A stretch of 64,000 nt of DNA from Peptostreptococcaceae bacterium oral taxon 113 str. W5053 (lineage in GTDB: Bacteria; Bacillota; Clostridia; Tissierellales; Peptoniphilaceae), in NCBI GenBank assembly GCA_000467935.1, contig KI259821.1:1-64000 (forward strand), given 5' to 3'. A program made the position numbers and the translations under genes. Shown in pieces: positions 52,889-61,514 of this stretch. The notes below the pieces were generated by a model, which ran no database searches, was not told the origin of the DNA, and saw only the letters and a program-made list of their open reading frames with translations. The first letter of the stretch is position 1. Each line of letters opens with the position of its first letter.

Positions 52889-54115
52889 CTATTTTAAAGC
52901 ATGAATACTTTTTACCATTTCATCAGCTAACTGAATTAAGCTTTCTTTTTGTTCACATGTTCTTCTTGAAAGAATTTGGAATGTTTCACCGACTTGTTCT
53001 ACATCTTTCATTTGAGATAACATTTCCTGAGCCTGCTTTTCTGCCTGTCCTCCCCAGGATTTGCTGACCATGAGTGCATATTTTCTATTCTGGTAGTTCG
53101 TTTCAATCAATTCATGGAAAAGATTATGCATGGGAAAATATAGATTGGTATTATAATTTAGAACATTAAACACTGCGTGAGAATATTCAAAAAGTTTCGC
53201 CATAATTGTACTTGCATCCGTTTGTGATACATCAAACATTTGAATATTTCGAACGCCTCTTTCAGCCAATAAAATCGAAAACTCTTCCGCTAAATCTTTA
53301 GAATTTCCATACATGGAAGCATATACTTGAACTACACCGATTTTTTCAGGTTTATAGGAAGACCATTTGTCATACTTGTCTAAAACCTTTGTAATATTTT
53401 CCCCGTCTTTAAAACAAACGCCGTGCAAGGGCATAATTTCTTTAATCTCGATACCTTCCAATTTTTTAAATAATTTTTGAACTGAAGCTCCTTGTCTGCC
53501 TACGATATTGATATAATAACGGCATAACTCATCCCACCATTCATTCATATCCACTTCATCTGCCCAATAATTTCCACTTAATGCCTTAAAACTTCCAAAA
53601 GCATCGGCACTAAAGAATCGTTTTTCTATTAAATCATACGTCATAAATACTTCCGGCCAATGAACCATCGGTGCTGGAATAAATTGGAATTTATGATTTT
53701 TTGTTTCTAAAATATCACCTTCTTTAACAATCACTACACGATCCGTGTCTGCAAGATTCAATTGATAAAATTGATTTAATAATGTAAAACATTTTGCAGA
53801 GCCATACACTTTCATATTTGGATACTCTTTAATTGTTGCTACTATCCCTGCACAATGATCCGGTTCAACATGTTGAATCAGCATATAATCGATGGGACGG
53901 TCTTGTAAAATATCTTTGATATTATCCTGCCATTCACGCAATACAGCGCCATCAATAGAATCAACTAAAATTACGGCATCTTCATCTGCCATCAAATAGG
54001 AATTATATGCAACTCCCAATCCATTGTTTAAAGGAATCATATTTTCAAATCGATTGATTCTTCGATCAGAAGCACCAATATGATAAATATCTTTTCCCAT
54101 TTTACGATAAGCCAT
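52889..54115 (-). CDS. Flavodiiron protein (FprA-like), oxygen/NO reductase
   Basis: 408 residues: an N-terminal metallo-beta-lactamase-like di-iron domain with HVEPDHCAG (H-x-E-x-D-H), the later His in PMVHWPE and the bridging Asp in SADAFG, then a C-terminal flavodoxin domain starting at VVQVYASMYGNSKDLAEE. Reduces O2 to water (or NO to N2O) and protects anaerobes. No fused rubredoxin domain, so electrons come from a separate carrier. Supports an anaerobic lifestyle. Confidence 0.93.
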   Translation of the reverse strand: MAYRKMGKDIYHIGASDRRINRFENMIPLNNGLGVAYNSYLMADEDAVILVDSIDGAVLREWQDNIKDILQDRPIDYMLIQHVEPDHCAGIVATIKEYPNMKVYGSAKCFTLLNQFYQLNLADTDRVVIVKEGDILETKNHKFQFIPAPMVHWPEVFMTYDLIEKRFFSADAFGSFKALSGNYWADEVDMNEWWDELCRYYINIVGRQGASVQKLFKKLEGIEIKEIMPLHGVCFKDGENITKVLDKYDKWSSYKPEKIGVVQVYASMYGNSKDLAEEFSILLAERGVRNIQMFDVSQTDASTIMAKLFEYSHAVFNVLNYNTNLYFPMHNLFHELIETNYQNRKYALMVSKSWGGQAEKQAQEMLSQMKDVEQVGETFQILSRRTCEQKESLIQLADEMVKSIHALK

Positions 54116-54168
54116 TGAATATTCCTTCCTTTCTATAAATTTTTACACTCTATTTTCCTATCTTCATT

Positions 54169-55095
54169 CTATTGTTTACTCATTATTTTGGAAAGCCATT
54201 GGAATATATCTTCAAAAACCTCTTGCCTATTTATTTCATTAAGAATTTCATGCCGTGCTCCCGAATAAAGAATTGTCTTTACATTTTTCATCCCTATACT
54301 TTTCAACAACTCCTCAACTTGCTTAACCCCTTTCCCTCGATTTCCAACCGGGTCCTCTCCTCCCGAAATCAGAAGCAGAGGTAAAGCTTTTGGAACAGTC
54401 ATCAGATTTTTTGAATTACTTACATAGAGTACTCCGTTTAACAAATCTTCATAAAACCCATTATCAAATTGACCTCCACAATAGGGATCCTTTATATACA
54501 ATTCCACCTGTTTTTCATCTCTGCTTAACCAATCCATGGAAGTCTTCGGATTTGGAATAGCCTTATTGTTGGAACCAAATACCAGCTTGTTAATTTGCGT
54601 ACTCTTGTCTTCCCAACCATGTTTTCTAATTTCTCTATGAATGAGCATTTGCCCAATTTTACCTATCATGCCGGGTTTCCCGCCGGTTCCCATGATAATA
54701 ACGCCTTCTAATGAATCTTGCCCTTTCACAATATATGTTCTTGCTAAAAAAGAACCCATACTGTGTCCAAGTAACACCAAAGGTAAATTTCTCTCATTTC
54801 TTCTGATAAGACGGCTTAAAGCCTGCATATCCTCAACAACTTTTTGCCATGCATTACGCTCTCCGAAGCTACCCAGTTCTGCTGTTGAACCGATTGTTTT
54901 CCCATGTCCGCGATGATCGTTCCCATAAACAATAATTCCTTTACGGTTTAAATATCTTGCAAATGGATCATACCGCTCAATATATTCCCCCATGCCATGG
55001 GCAATCTGTAAAACACCAACGGGGTTTGAAACATCATCCCAGACTTTGTAATAAATACTTACACCATCCGGTCTTTCCATCCTGCTCTCTCTCAC
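54169..55095 (-). CDS. Alpha/beta hydrolase, lysophospholipase/monoacylglycerol lipase-like
   Basis: 308 residues, cytosolic (no signal peptide). The nucleophile elbow GHSMGS, oxyanion region AHGMGEYIERY, and the late Asp and His (ISGGEDPVG, SGARHEILNE) complete a Ser-Asp-His triad of the Hydrolase_4 (PldB/MGL) family. Substrate is probably a lysophospholipid or monoacylglycerol. Lies 12 bases after rng and 53 before fprA in the same direction. Confidence 0.85.
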   Translation of the reverse strand: MRESRMERPDGVSIYYKVWDDVSNPVGVLQIAHGMGEYIERYDPFARYLNRKGIIVYGNDHRGHGKTIGSTAELGSFGERNAWQKVVEDMQALSRLIRRNERNLPLVLLGHSMGSFLARTYIVKGQDSLEGVIIMGTGGKPGMIGKIGQMLIHREIRKHGWEDKSTQINKLVFGSNNKAIPNPKTSMDWLSRDEKQVELYIKDPYCGGQFDNGFYEDLLNGVLYVSNSKNLMTVPKALPLLLISGGEDPVGNRGKGVKQVEELLKSIGMKNVKTILYSGARHEILNEINRQEVFEDIFQWLSKIMSKQ

Positions 55096-55107
55096 AGATA
55101 TCGCCTC

Positions 55108-56169
55108 CTATCCTTTCTGTCTTACAATTTCAAATAAGCCTGATTTTGTATAACCGTAAATTTCCGTTTCTCGAGTATCGCGGCGAAAACATTCTTTGAT
55201 TTTTAAAAATATTTCTTCTCTGCCTCTTTTCGATTCTCTTAAAAAATCAATGATAATAATACCGCCTATATCTCGAAGAAATATCTGCTGAGTAATTTCT
55301 TCAATCGCTTCTAAATTTACTCGATGAGCCACATCGGAAAACGAATCTCCTTTGGCTCCGGCCGTATTAATGTCAATTGCCGTTAAAGCTTCCACGTGAT
55401 CAATTATCATTTCACCCCCACCGGGCAAATTGATTTGTTTGCTTTCAAGCTTTTCCAATTCAACTCGTATATTTGAATGATAGATATCTCTGAAATTTTC
55501 ATCATACTTGACATTAAAATCCTGAGCTTTTAATCGTTTCGCCCATAATTCATCATTCGTTACGATCGGATAGTTTTTATTTTGTAAAAGTTGACTTATC
55601 TTATCTTCCGGAATATATAATAGTTTTGGAGAAGGTAAAAAATTCCTCTCTCTATGCAACGCTTCATAGAGCTTGAGTAGATTATTCATCTCCAGCTCAA
55701 GCAGTTCCAAAGTCGTCCTTTCTGAACCCGCTCGCATAATAATACCGCCCTGTTTAATTTTTTGAGCAAATTGTTGCCCCGTATCATTCATTTTCTTTCG
55801 AAACTTCACAGAACAATTTTTAGACACAAACACTCCCGATTCAAAAGGAAGATAAACAAGATTTCTTCCGGATAAAGAATATTTCATACTCAATAACGGA
55901 CCTTTCGTTCCTTGAGCAGATCGTTTTACTTCAACGATAACATTGTCGCCAACAGCAACAGTTCCGATACAATCTTTTATTTTCAACAATCCGTTAAACT
56001 TTAATCCGATATCTACAAAGCACGCATCTAAATTTTTTGCAAAAGATTGTACTTTTCCCCGATAAATCCTTCCAATTTCCTGCTTGTCAAGAATACACAG
56101 TTGACTGAGCCTTCCCTTTTCAATCGCTCCGGCACGTGAACTAATTTTGTCAATAAAATAAAAATCCAT
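55108..56169 (-). CDS. rng: Ribonuclease E/G family protein, short form
   Basis: 353 residues. N-terminal S1 domain (GRIYRGKVQSFAKNLDACFVDIG, quoted in part: RIYRGKVQSFAKNLDACF) then the RNase E/G catalytic domain with both metal Asp residues, in LTAIDINT and IIIIDFL. The protein ends shortly after, at GYTKSGLFEIVRQKG, so the C-terminal zinc-link (CPxC) that tetramerises RNase E/G is absent; a stop codon follows directly with no frame break. Probably an endoribonuclease with altered oligomer state. Last gene of the mre-min locus. Confidence 0.88.
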   Translation of the reverse strand: MDFYFIDKISSRAGAIEKGRLSQLCILDKQEIGRIYRGKVQSFAKNLDACFVDIGLKFNGLLKIKDCIGTVAVGDNVIVEVKRSAQGTKGPLLSMKYSLSGRNLVYLPFESGVFVSKNCSVKFRKKMNDTGQQFAQKIKQGGIIMRAGSERTTLELLELEMNNLLKLYEALHRERNFLPSPKLLYIPEDKISQLLQNKNYPIVTNDELWAKRLKAQDFNVKYDENFRDIYHSNIRVELEKLESKQINLPGGGEMIIDHVEALTAIDINTAGAKGDSFSDVAHRVNLEAIEEITQQIFLRDIGGIIIIDFLRESKRGREEIFLKIKECFRRDTRETEIYGYTKSGLFEIVRQKG

Positions 56170-56760
56170 TTATCTGAAAATCTCTTTGATACACTGCCAT
56201 ATCGATTTCTTCATATCCAAGTCCTTCCTCTCTGTTAAAGCAGTTTGAATAAAGTTCCAATATTCATCTTCCTGTTTTTCAGGATAAGATCCTAAATAAA
56301 TTCCTTTTGCTCTTTTTTTCTTTTGAAAGTAAAACTCTCCCTCTTCAATATTTTTATCATCCAAATGAATCACCGCATTTACCCAATGTTTTAATAAAGC
56401 AATTTCCGCTTCCTTTTCCCCGGATAAAAAAATCTGAATGGGTATATCCATTTTATTTAACCGTAGTATATTTTCTTCTGACAGTTCATTTTTATTTTCA
56501 TTAAAAGAGGATGCCGCAAGAAATAATTGTTCTGTATGATCGCTTTCCATCAATAATTGTTCCAAAGAACAAGTTTCGGCTAAAAAATCATAGATATCGT
56601 AAACCACTTCAAGTAAATCACATTGTTCTTCCAAAACTCTTAGCCCGTGCCAAAAATTAACGATTACCGTTTTTTGGTTTTCGGCAAATTTTTGAGCTAA
56701 ATGGATTGCAATATTGGACTGTTGATCGATGGAACCCCCGATAATCAGATATTTTTCCAA
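56170..56760 (-). CDS. MinD-like protein lacking ATPase motifs
   Basis: 196 residues (MinD about 265). It aligns by eye with MinD: VNFWHGLRVLEEQCDLLEVV (34-53) against VDTDIGLRNLD..., YDIYDFLAETCSLEQLLME (54-72) against YDLVDVVEG.C.L.QALI, LFLAASSF (79-86) against LYLLPAAQ, and an IPIQIFLSGEKEAEI...NAVIHL stretch (106-132) against the Walker B and switch II region. Walker A (GKGGVGKT) is GGSIDQQSN here, and the Asp residues are gone. The last 14 residues (MKKSIWQCIKEIFR) could be an amphipathic membrane helix as in MinD. It occupies the min position between mrdA and rng, with no minC or minE seen. Confidence 0.6.
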   Translation of the reverse strand: MEKYLIIGGSIDQQSNIAIHLAQKFAENQKTVIVNFWHGLRVLEEQCDLLEVVYDIYDFLAETCSLEQLLMESDHTEQLFLAASSFNENKNELSEENILRLNKMDIPIQIFLSGEKEAEIALLKHWVNAVIHLDDKNIEEGEFYFQKKKRAKGIYLGSYPEKQEDEYWNFIQTALTERKDLDMKKSIWQCIKEIFR

Positions 56761-56786
56761 GATATTTCCCCCCTACTTTTTTTGAA

Positions 56787-59700
56787 TTACTCTTCTGCAC
56801 TTGGTGGCTTTAAATTAAAATATTTTGCTATGATTTCACGATTTAATGCCGCCGCATTAATCCCACTTCCCCCTTGAAATAAAATTGTTGCAATGGCAAT
56901 CTTCGGCTCTTCATATGGTGCAAAACACAAAAACCATGCGTAATTGTCATAATTTCTTCCGGTATTCGGATTAATCGCCAAATTCTCCGCTGTTCCCGTC
57001 TTTATTCCCACTTCCATGGGAATGGAATTTAATATTACTCCAGACACATTTTTTGCCTGATGCATCCCTTCCAAAATCGGCTTTAAATGAGCAGGATCTT
57101 TAATGTCTACTTTTACTTTTGCCGGTGCGGTTTGCTCTAAAATTTCCGTGTTATCTTTATTCATAACCTTACCTACCACCCTGGCTTTTAATTTATATCC
57201 CCCATTCGCAAAAACACTCATATAACGAACCATTTGTAGAGGAGTGTATGCATTGGGGCCCTGTCCGATGATTACATTTAGTGTATCGGTGATATCCCAG
57301 GAAGATTGATTAAGATAATCATATTTGATGATATCCGCTAAACCAACCTTTTCGTTCTTTAACGGTGTTTCAGCCTCCAAATGCAAATCTTCCAATCCTT
57401 CTACGACCTTTTCCCTACTTAATACATCTTTTTCGTCCAGCCAAGATACAATGGTATGAATAGACCATTTTATATCATTGTCATTGAATTGATAGTCTTT
57501 CTCAAAATATTTTTCTATAGTTTTCGTTAAAAATTCCTCCAATTGTTTTTTTCGAATTTGAATTTTGGAGTCCGGATCCGGAACTAATCCGGAAACTTCT
57601 TGCGGATTGTTAATTTCAATTCCGGTAGGTTCACCAAGCCCTAATTTTTTTGCCATGGAAATTAAATCATCAATCGTCAATTGAACACCTGTAGGTTGAT
57701 GTGTTGTCTGATTTTCTCCCAAAGCTAAAGCATAAAAATAATAGTTACAGGATTCTTGAATAGCCAATCTCGAATCTACCCAACCATGCGTTGCCTTTTT
57801 ATCATTCCAAATATGACAGCCGAAATCCGTATCGCCAATAGTAACAACACCACTGTCTAAAATCATCTCATCCGGACTTAATCCTTTTTCGAATGCAGCT
57901 AAAGTACTACACAATTTAAAAATTGAACCGGGTTGGACTGCTGTTTGCATTGCAATATCATATAACGGTCTCGGTGCTATTGCATCTTTTTCATTTTCCG
58001 GGAATAAAGCTTTCCAATCACTTGCCGAAATTCCGGTTGCAAAAGGATTTAGATTAAATGTCGGATCATTGACTTTTGCCAATATTTCTCCGGTTTTTAT
58101 ATCCATAACCACCACTGCACCGGCATTCGCATTATAATACGGAGTACCTTCATTGGTCGCCAAAGGAGCTTCCCCCCATTCTGAAGAAAAATTTTCTCCA
58201 TTTTGTAAACATAACAAGGTTTTTCGAAGCGCATCATGAGCCACTTTTTGCAAATCGCTATCTATAGCTAAAAAAACATTCCCTCCTTGTTCCGGAGAAA
58301 CTTCTTCTAAGGTTTTTGTTCGATTGCCCATGACATCAATTTCAACTTTTTTCATTCCCTTCTTTCCGTGTAAAATTTCTTCATAACTTTCTTCAATTCC
58401 CGTTTTCCCAATCATTTCATCTGAGGAATACCCTAATTCTTCCACATACTTTTTAATTTCTTCCTCTTGAGAAATTTTACCCATATATCCTATAACATGG
58501 GCCGCTAAATCCCTTTCCGGATAATAACGAATCGGTTCAATACTCACTTCTATCCCTTTATTATTAGGGATGGCTTCTTCAATTCTGGAAACACCTTCTT
58601 GGGTCAACCCATAGGTTAACGTAATAGGAACATACCCATAATGCCCCTGTTCCATCAGTCGATCATAAAAGCTTAACACACCTCTTGCTATATAATCGGA
58701 ATCGCATTCTAAATCATAATATTCCTTCATGGCATGAAAAAGAGCATCCATATCTGAGGCGTCTTTTTGCTTGTATCGTTCCAATAAGTCAGATTTATCT
58801 TTTTTTGCCGTATATTCCCATAACTTAACGTTAATTTTCGGATTAATCCCCGTCTCCAACACTGCCGACTGTGCATACGGAGCAACCCGTTGATCTAAAA
58901 TAAAATCATTTAAAACGTTCTGCTCTTTCGCTATTCGAATTAATCGGTCTATAGGTAATTCCCTCGAAAAAGGGGTTTTCTTTACAAATTGAATATCTAC
59001 CTGATTCTTCCCTTTTAATGTATAAGTAACCGGCAGTTGTACCCCTTTGTTTTTCAAGAGTTCAAACAAAATATCTATGGGAATAAATTTTGTTTCATCC
59101 TTCAAGGTGTAGTAAGATTGCAATAAATTTCCCAATCCTGCGGATGTAACCACTGCAATAAAATCTTCTTTGACATCGGTTTTAGCATTAATTTGCGGAA
59201 ATAATTGATGTAAATGCCCTTTTTGAATTCTATATTCTTCATCATAAGCCAATACTTTATCCGCTAATAAAATATTGGCTTCCAATTTATGTGCTTGAAG
59301 AATAGAATATACCAACTTTCGTCCCAACGGTTGATCCAATACTTTATAAAATGTACTCTTGTCATCTTTTACCAAAGAGTAGATTGCTTCCATAGGAGAG
59401 GTCTTTTTGGAAAAATGATTGCGTAACAAAAACTCCTCCAATTCTTTACCTTCTATATATTCCAAATCAAGCCCTGATTTTGTACTTACCCGAACAGGAA
59501 TTGTAATTCCTTTTAAATCAAGACTGTTAATTACAGACTTAACAATAGCAAAATCAAAGCCCCCCTCTGAAGTGTAAGCGTTTAATACCTCATTTTGCAA
59601 ATTATTCTCAAAAATAATATCAATCACCTTTGATGTTGGCGATTGTTTTTCTTTATAGTAAATATCTTCACTTGGATATATAAAAGCATGAAAAGTTATC

Positions 59701-60047
59701 GGAAATTTTTCAATATAAGCCGTTCCTTCCTCCTCTAAATAATACGCCAAATCTTTAAACATCTGATTTTTTTCTTTTAATTCAACTTGACTTAATTCAT
59801 CTTTGTATAATTTAACTGCAAAGCTAAGTTTTGTACCTGCTAATAATTTTCCGTTTCTATCATAAATGTTACCTCGAGGAGCCGATAATGTAATCGTCTT
59901 TACTCTCTTATTATCCGCTATATAGCGATATTCTTCACCCTTAATAATCATAATGGAAAAAAGCCTACCCAAAAGGATAAGCATCATTAAAATAAGAACA
60001 ATTTTCATGATCTGAAAACGATCCATTTTTTTTATCCCTTTAAACAT
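56787..60047 (-). CDS. mrdA: Penicillin-binding protein 2, very long form
   Basis: 1,086 residues against about 600-700 usually. Transpeptidase of the elongation machinery: an N-terminal membrane anchor (about 16-40), APRGNIYDRNG near 60, a class B dimerisation/head region, and a transpeptidase domain with SIFK (Ser near 708), SCN (766-768) and KTG (1016-1018). Between APRGNIYDRNG and RYYPERDLAAHVIGYMG are about 450 residues where E. coli has about 145; a second insertion of about 75 residues lies near 825-900. ATG 60047 was chosen: the in-frame TTG at 60059 lies in the GAGGTG site. Confidence 0.9.
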   Translation of the reverse strand: MFKGIKKMDRFQIMKIVLILMMLILLGRLFSIMIIKGEEYRYIADNKRVKTITLSAPRGNIYDRNGKLLAGTKLSFAVKLYKDELSQVELKEKNQMFKDLAYYLEEEGTAYIEKFPITFHAFIYPSEDIYYKEKQSPTSKVIDIIFENNLQNEVLNAYTSEGGFDFAIVKSVINSLDLKGITIPVRVSTKSGLDLEYIEGKELEEFLLRNHFSKKTSPMEAIYSLVKDDKSTFYKVLDQPLGRKLVYSILQAHKLEANILLADKVLAYDEEYRIQKGHLHQLFPQINAKTDVKEDFIAVVTSAGLGNLLQSYYTLKDETKFIPIDILFELLKNKGVQLPVTYTLKGKNQVDIQFVKKTPFSRELPIDRLIRIAKEQNVLNDFILDQRVAPYAQSAVLETGINPKINVKLWEYTAKKDKSDLLERYKQKDASDMDALFHAMKEYYDLECDSDYIARGVLSFYDRLMEQGHYGYVPITLTYGLTQEGVSRIEEAIPNNKGIEVSIEPIRYYPERDLAAHVIGYMGKISQEEEIKKYVEELGYSSDEMIGKTGIEESYEEILHGKKGMKKVEIDVMGNRTKTLEEVSPEQGGNVFLAIDSDLQKVAHDALRKTLLCLQNGENFSSEWGEAPLATNEGTPYYNANAGAVVVMDIKTGEILAKVNDPTFNLNPFATGISASDWKALFPENEKDAIAPRPLYDIAMQTAVQPGSIFKLCSTLAAFEKGLSPDEMILDSGVVTIGDTDFGCHIWNDKKATHGWVDSRLAIQESCNYYFYALALGENQTTHQPTGVQLTIDDLISMAKKLGLGEPTGIEINNPQEVSGLVPDPDSKIQIRKKQLEEFLTKTIEKYFEKDYQFNDNDIKWSIHTIVSWLDEKDVLSREKVVEGLEDLHLEAETPLKNEKVGLADIIKYDYLNQSSWDITDTLNVIIGQGPNAYTPLQMVRYMSVFANGGYKLKARVVGKVMNKDNTEILEQTAPAKVKVDIKDPAHLKPILEGMHQAKNVSGVILNSIPMEVGIKTGTAENLAINPNTGRNYDNYAWFLCFAPYEEPKIAIATILFQGGSGINAAALNREIIAKYFNLKPPSAEE

Positions 60048-60059
60048 CTTACACCTCAA

Positions 60060-60554
60060 CTAAAAACCATAGTAATTTTTTCGTTTTCTGCCTCGACCAT
60101 ACAAATAAAAAAACAAAAAAGTCAAGCCGATATTCCACAATAACTCAATCCCTAATGTAAGGTCAAACAAGTTAAATCCAATCCCTTCTCTTTCCATATA
60201 TATTAATAACAATCGTACTCCCAAATGTCCAATGCATGTTGTAATAACAGAAAAATATAAAATAGGTTTCATACTTCTGCTGTTTACTCTTTTCCCATAC
60301 TCTCCAACAAAATATCCCATCGAAAAATAATATAGCACCCGCAATCCAATGATTGGAGAAAAAAGAATTTCTTCAATCATTCCACTACATACACCAAAAA
60401 CACCTCCAATATAAGACCCCTCAAAAAGGGAAATCACAATAATTAAAGGAAGAATAACATTCGCATGAACTCCAAATATTTCTATTCTGGAAATAATAGT
60501 GGATTGTAATACCATGCCTATCAAAAGAATCAATACTAATTTTCTTTTTTTCAT
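60060..60554 (-). CDS. mreD: Rod shape-determining protein MreD
   Basis: 164 residues with five or six membrane segments and very little charged sequence in them. Poorly conserved family; the call rests on hydropathy, length, the LPLIIVISLFEGSYIGGVFGVCSG-like motif (short core EGSYIGGVFG) and place between mreC and mrdA. Scaffolds the elongasome in the membrane. Confidence 0.85.
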   Translation of the reverse strand: MKKRKLVLILLIGMVLQSTIISRIEIFGVHANVILPLIIVISLFEGSYIGGVFGVCSGMIEEILFSPIIGLRVLYYFSMGYFVGEYGKRVNSRSMKPILYFSVITTCIGHLGVRLLLIYMEREGIGFNLFDLTLGIELLWNIGLTFLFFYLYGRGRKRKNYYGF

Positions 60555-60557
60555 ACT

Positions 60558-61505
60558 CTATTCTCCATGATTCGAAGTTATCGGCAAGCTCTCTTCACCG
60601 GTTGGATTTTGAACTGCCTTCGATTCATTTGTAGTATTCTTTTCAGGCAAGATATTTGTTTTAAGAGCATCTTTTGAAAAGACAAATACACGACTTAAGC
60701 CATTAAAATTTATAGAAGATTTCATAATAATTTTCTTCGTCAAATTATTACTTTGTTTGTCAACATTGACAATTTCTCCCAAAAATAAATTGGCAGGATA
60801 TGTCCCCCCCAATCCGGAAGTTAAAACATAATCTCCGACCAGTACATTCCCGTCTCGATTAAACAAATAGCCCTCCAATTCTTTTTCCGTTCTTTCATTG
60901 ATTACCCCATAATCATTGGTTCTGGAAATCTTAAACGATATATTATTGGTTTCATCCAATATGCTGGATACCTTTGCCCAATTAGAGCCTGTTTCTATTA
61001 TTTTTCCAACCACACCTTGAAGAACAATCTCTTCAGACATCTTAATTCCTTGAATAACAATATCTCCCACTTTGATGCCGTCGTCTTCACCTTTATCAAT
61101 TGTAAAACGAATAAATAAGTTTCCGGAACCTTTTGCGGTAACATTTGCAGTAATCAAATGTTCTTTATACGTTTTCATTAACATATATTCTCCTTCCAGA
61201 AAAGATTGCTGAGCTTTAAGGTTTTCTAAAAGGGCCACTTGTTCCCGTAGTTTGGCATTCTCTTCTTTCAAAGAATTATATTCTTTGCGCATTTCTCCCG
61301 TTCCAAAGATGCTTGAAATTCCGCCTTGAATCCATGTATAGCCTTTATAAAAAATACTGTTGACCGGTCCGAATATTTTTTGAATCGCCGATTCTCCGGT
61401 TTCGACAGCTTTCATTTTTTTCCCGGAAAGAAACATTAAACCGCAACAAAGAAGAAATACAAAAATAAAAAAGAGTTTCTTGGATTTATTCTGTCTTTTT
61501 TTCAT
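60558..61505 (-). CDS. mreC: Rod shape-determining protein MreC
   Basis: 315 residues: one N-terminal membrane segment (about 9-26), a coiled coil (about 70-115, EYNSLKEENAKLREQVALLENL in part), and the beta-rich MreC core with KGSGNLFIRFTIDKGEDDGI and LTSGLGGTYPANLFLGEI. The tail (about 40 residues, Asn/Thr/Glu-rich) is disordered. Lies outside the membrane and links MreB/MreD to PBP2. Precedes mreD by three bases. Confidence 0.92.
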   Translation of the reverse strand: MKKRQNKSKKLFFIFVFLLCCGLMFLSGKKMKAVETGESAIQKIFGPVNSIFYKGYTWIQGGISSIFGTGEMRKEYNSLKEENAKLREQVALLENLKAQQSFLEGEYMLMKTYKEHLITANVTAKGSGNLFIRFTIDKGEDDGIKVGDIVIQGIKMSEEIVLQGVVGKIIETGSNWAKVSSILDETNNISFKISRTNDYGVINERTEKELEGYLFNRDGNVLVGDYVLTSGLGGTYPANLFLGEIVNVDKQSNNLTKKIIMKSSINFNGLSRVFVFSKDALKTNILPEKNTTNESKAVQNPTGEESLPITSNHGE

Positions 61506-61514
61506 ATCATCACC

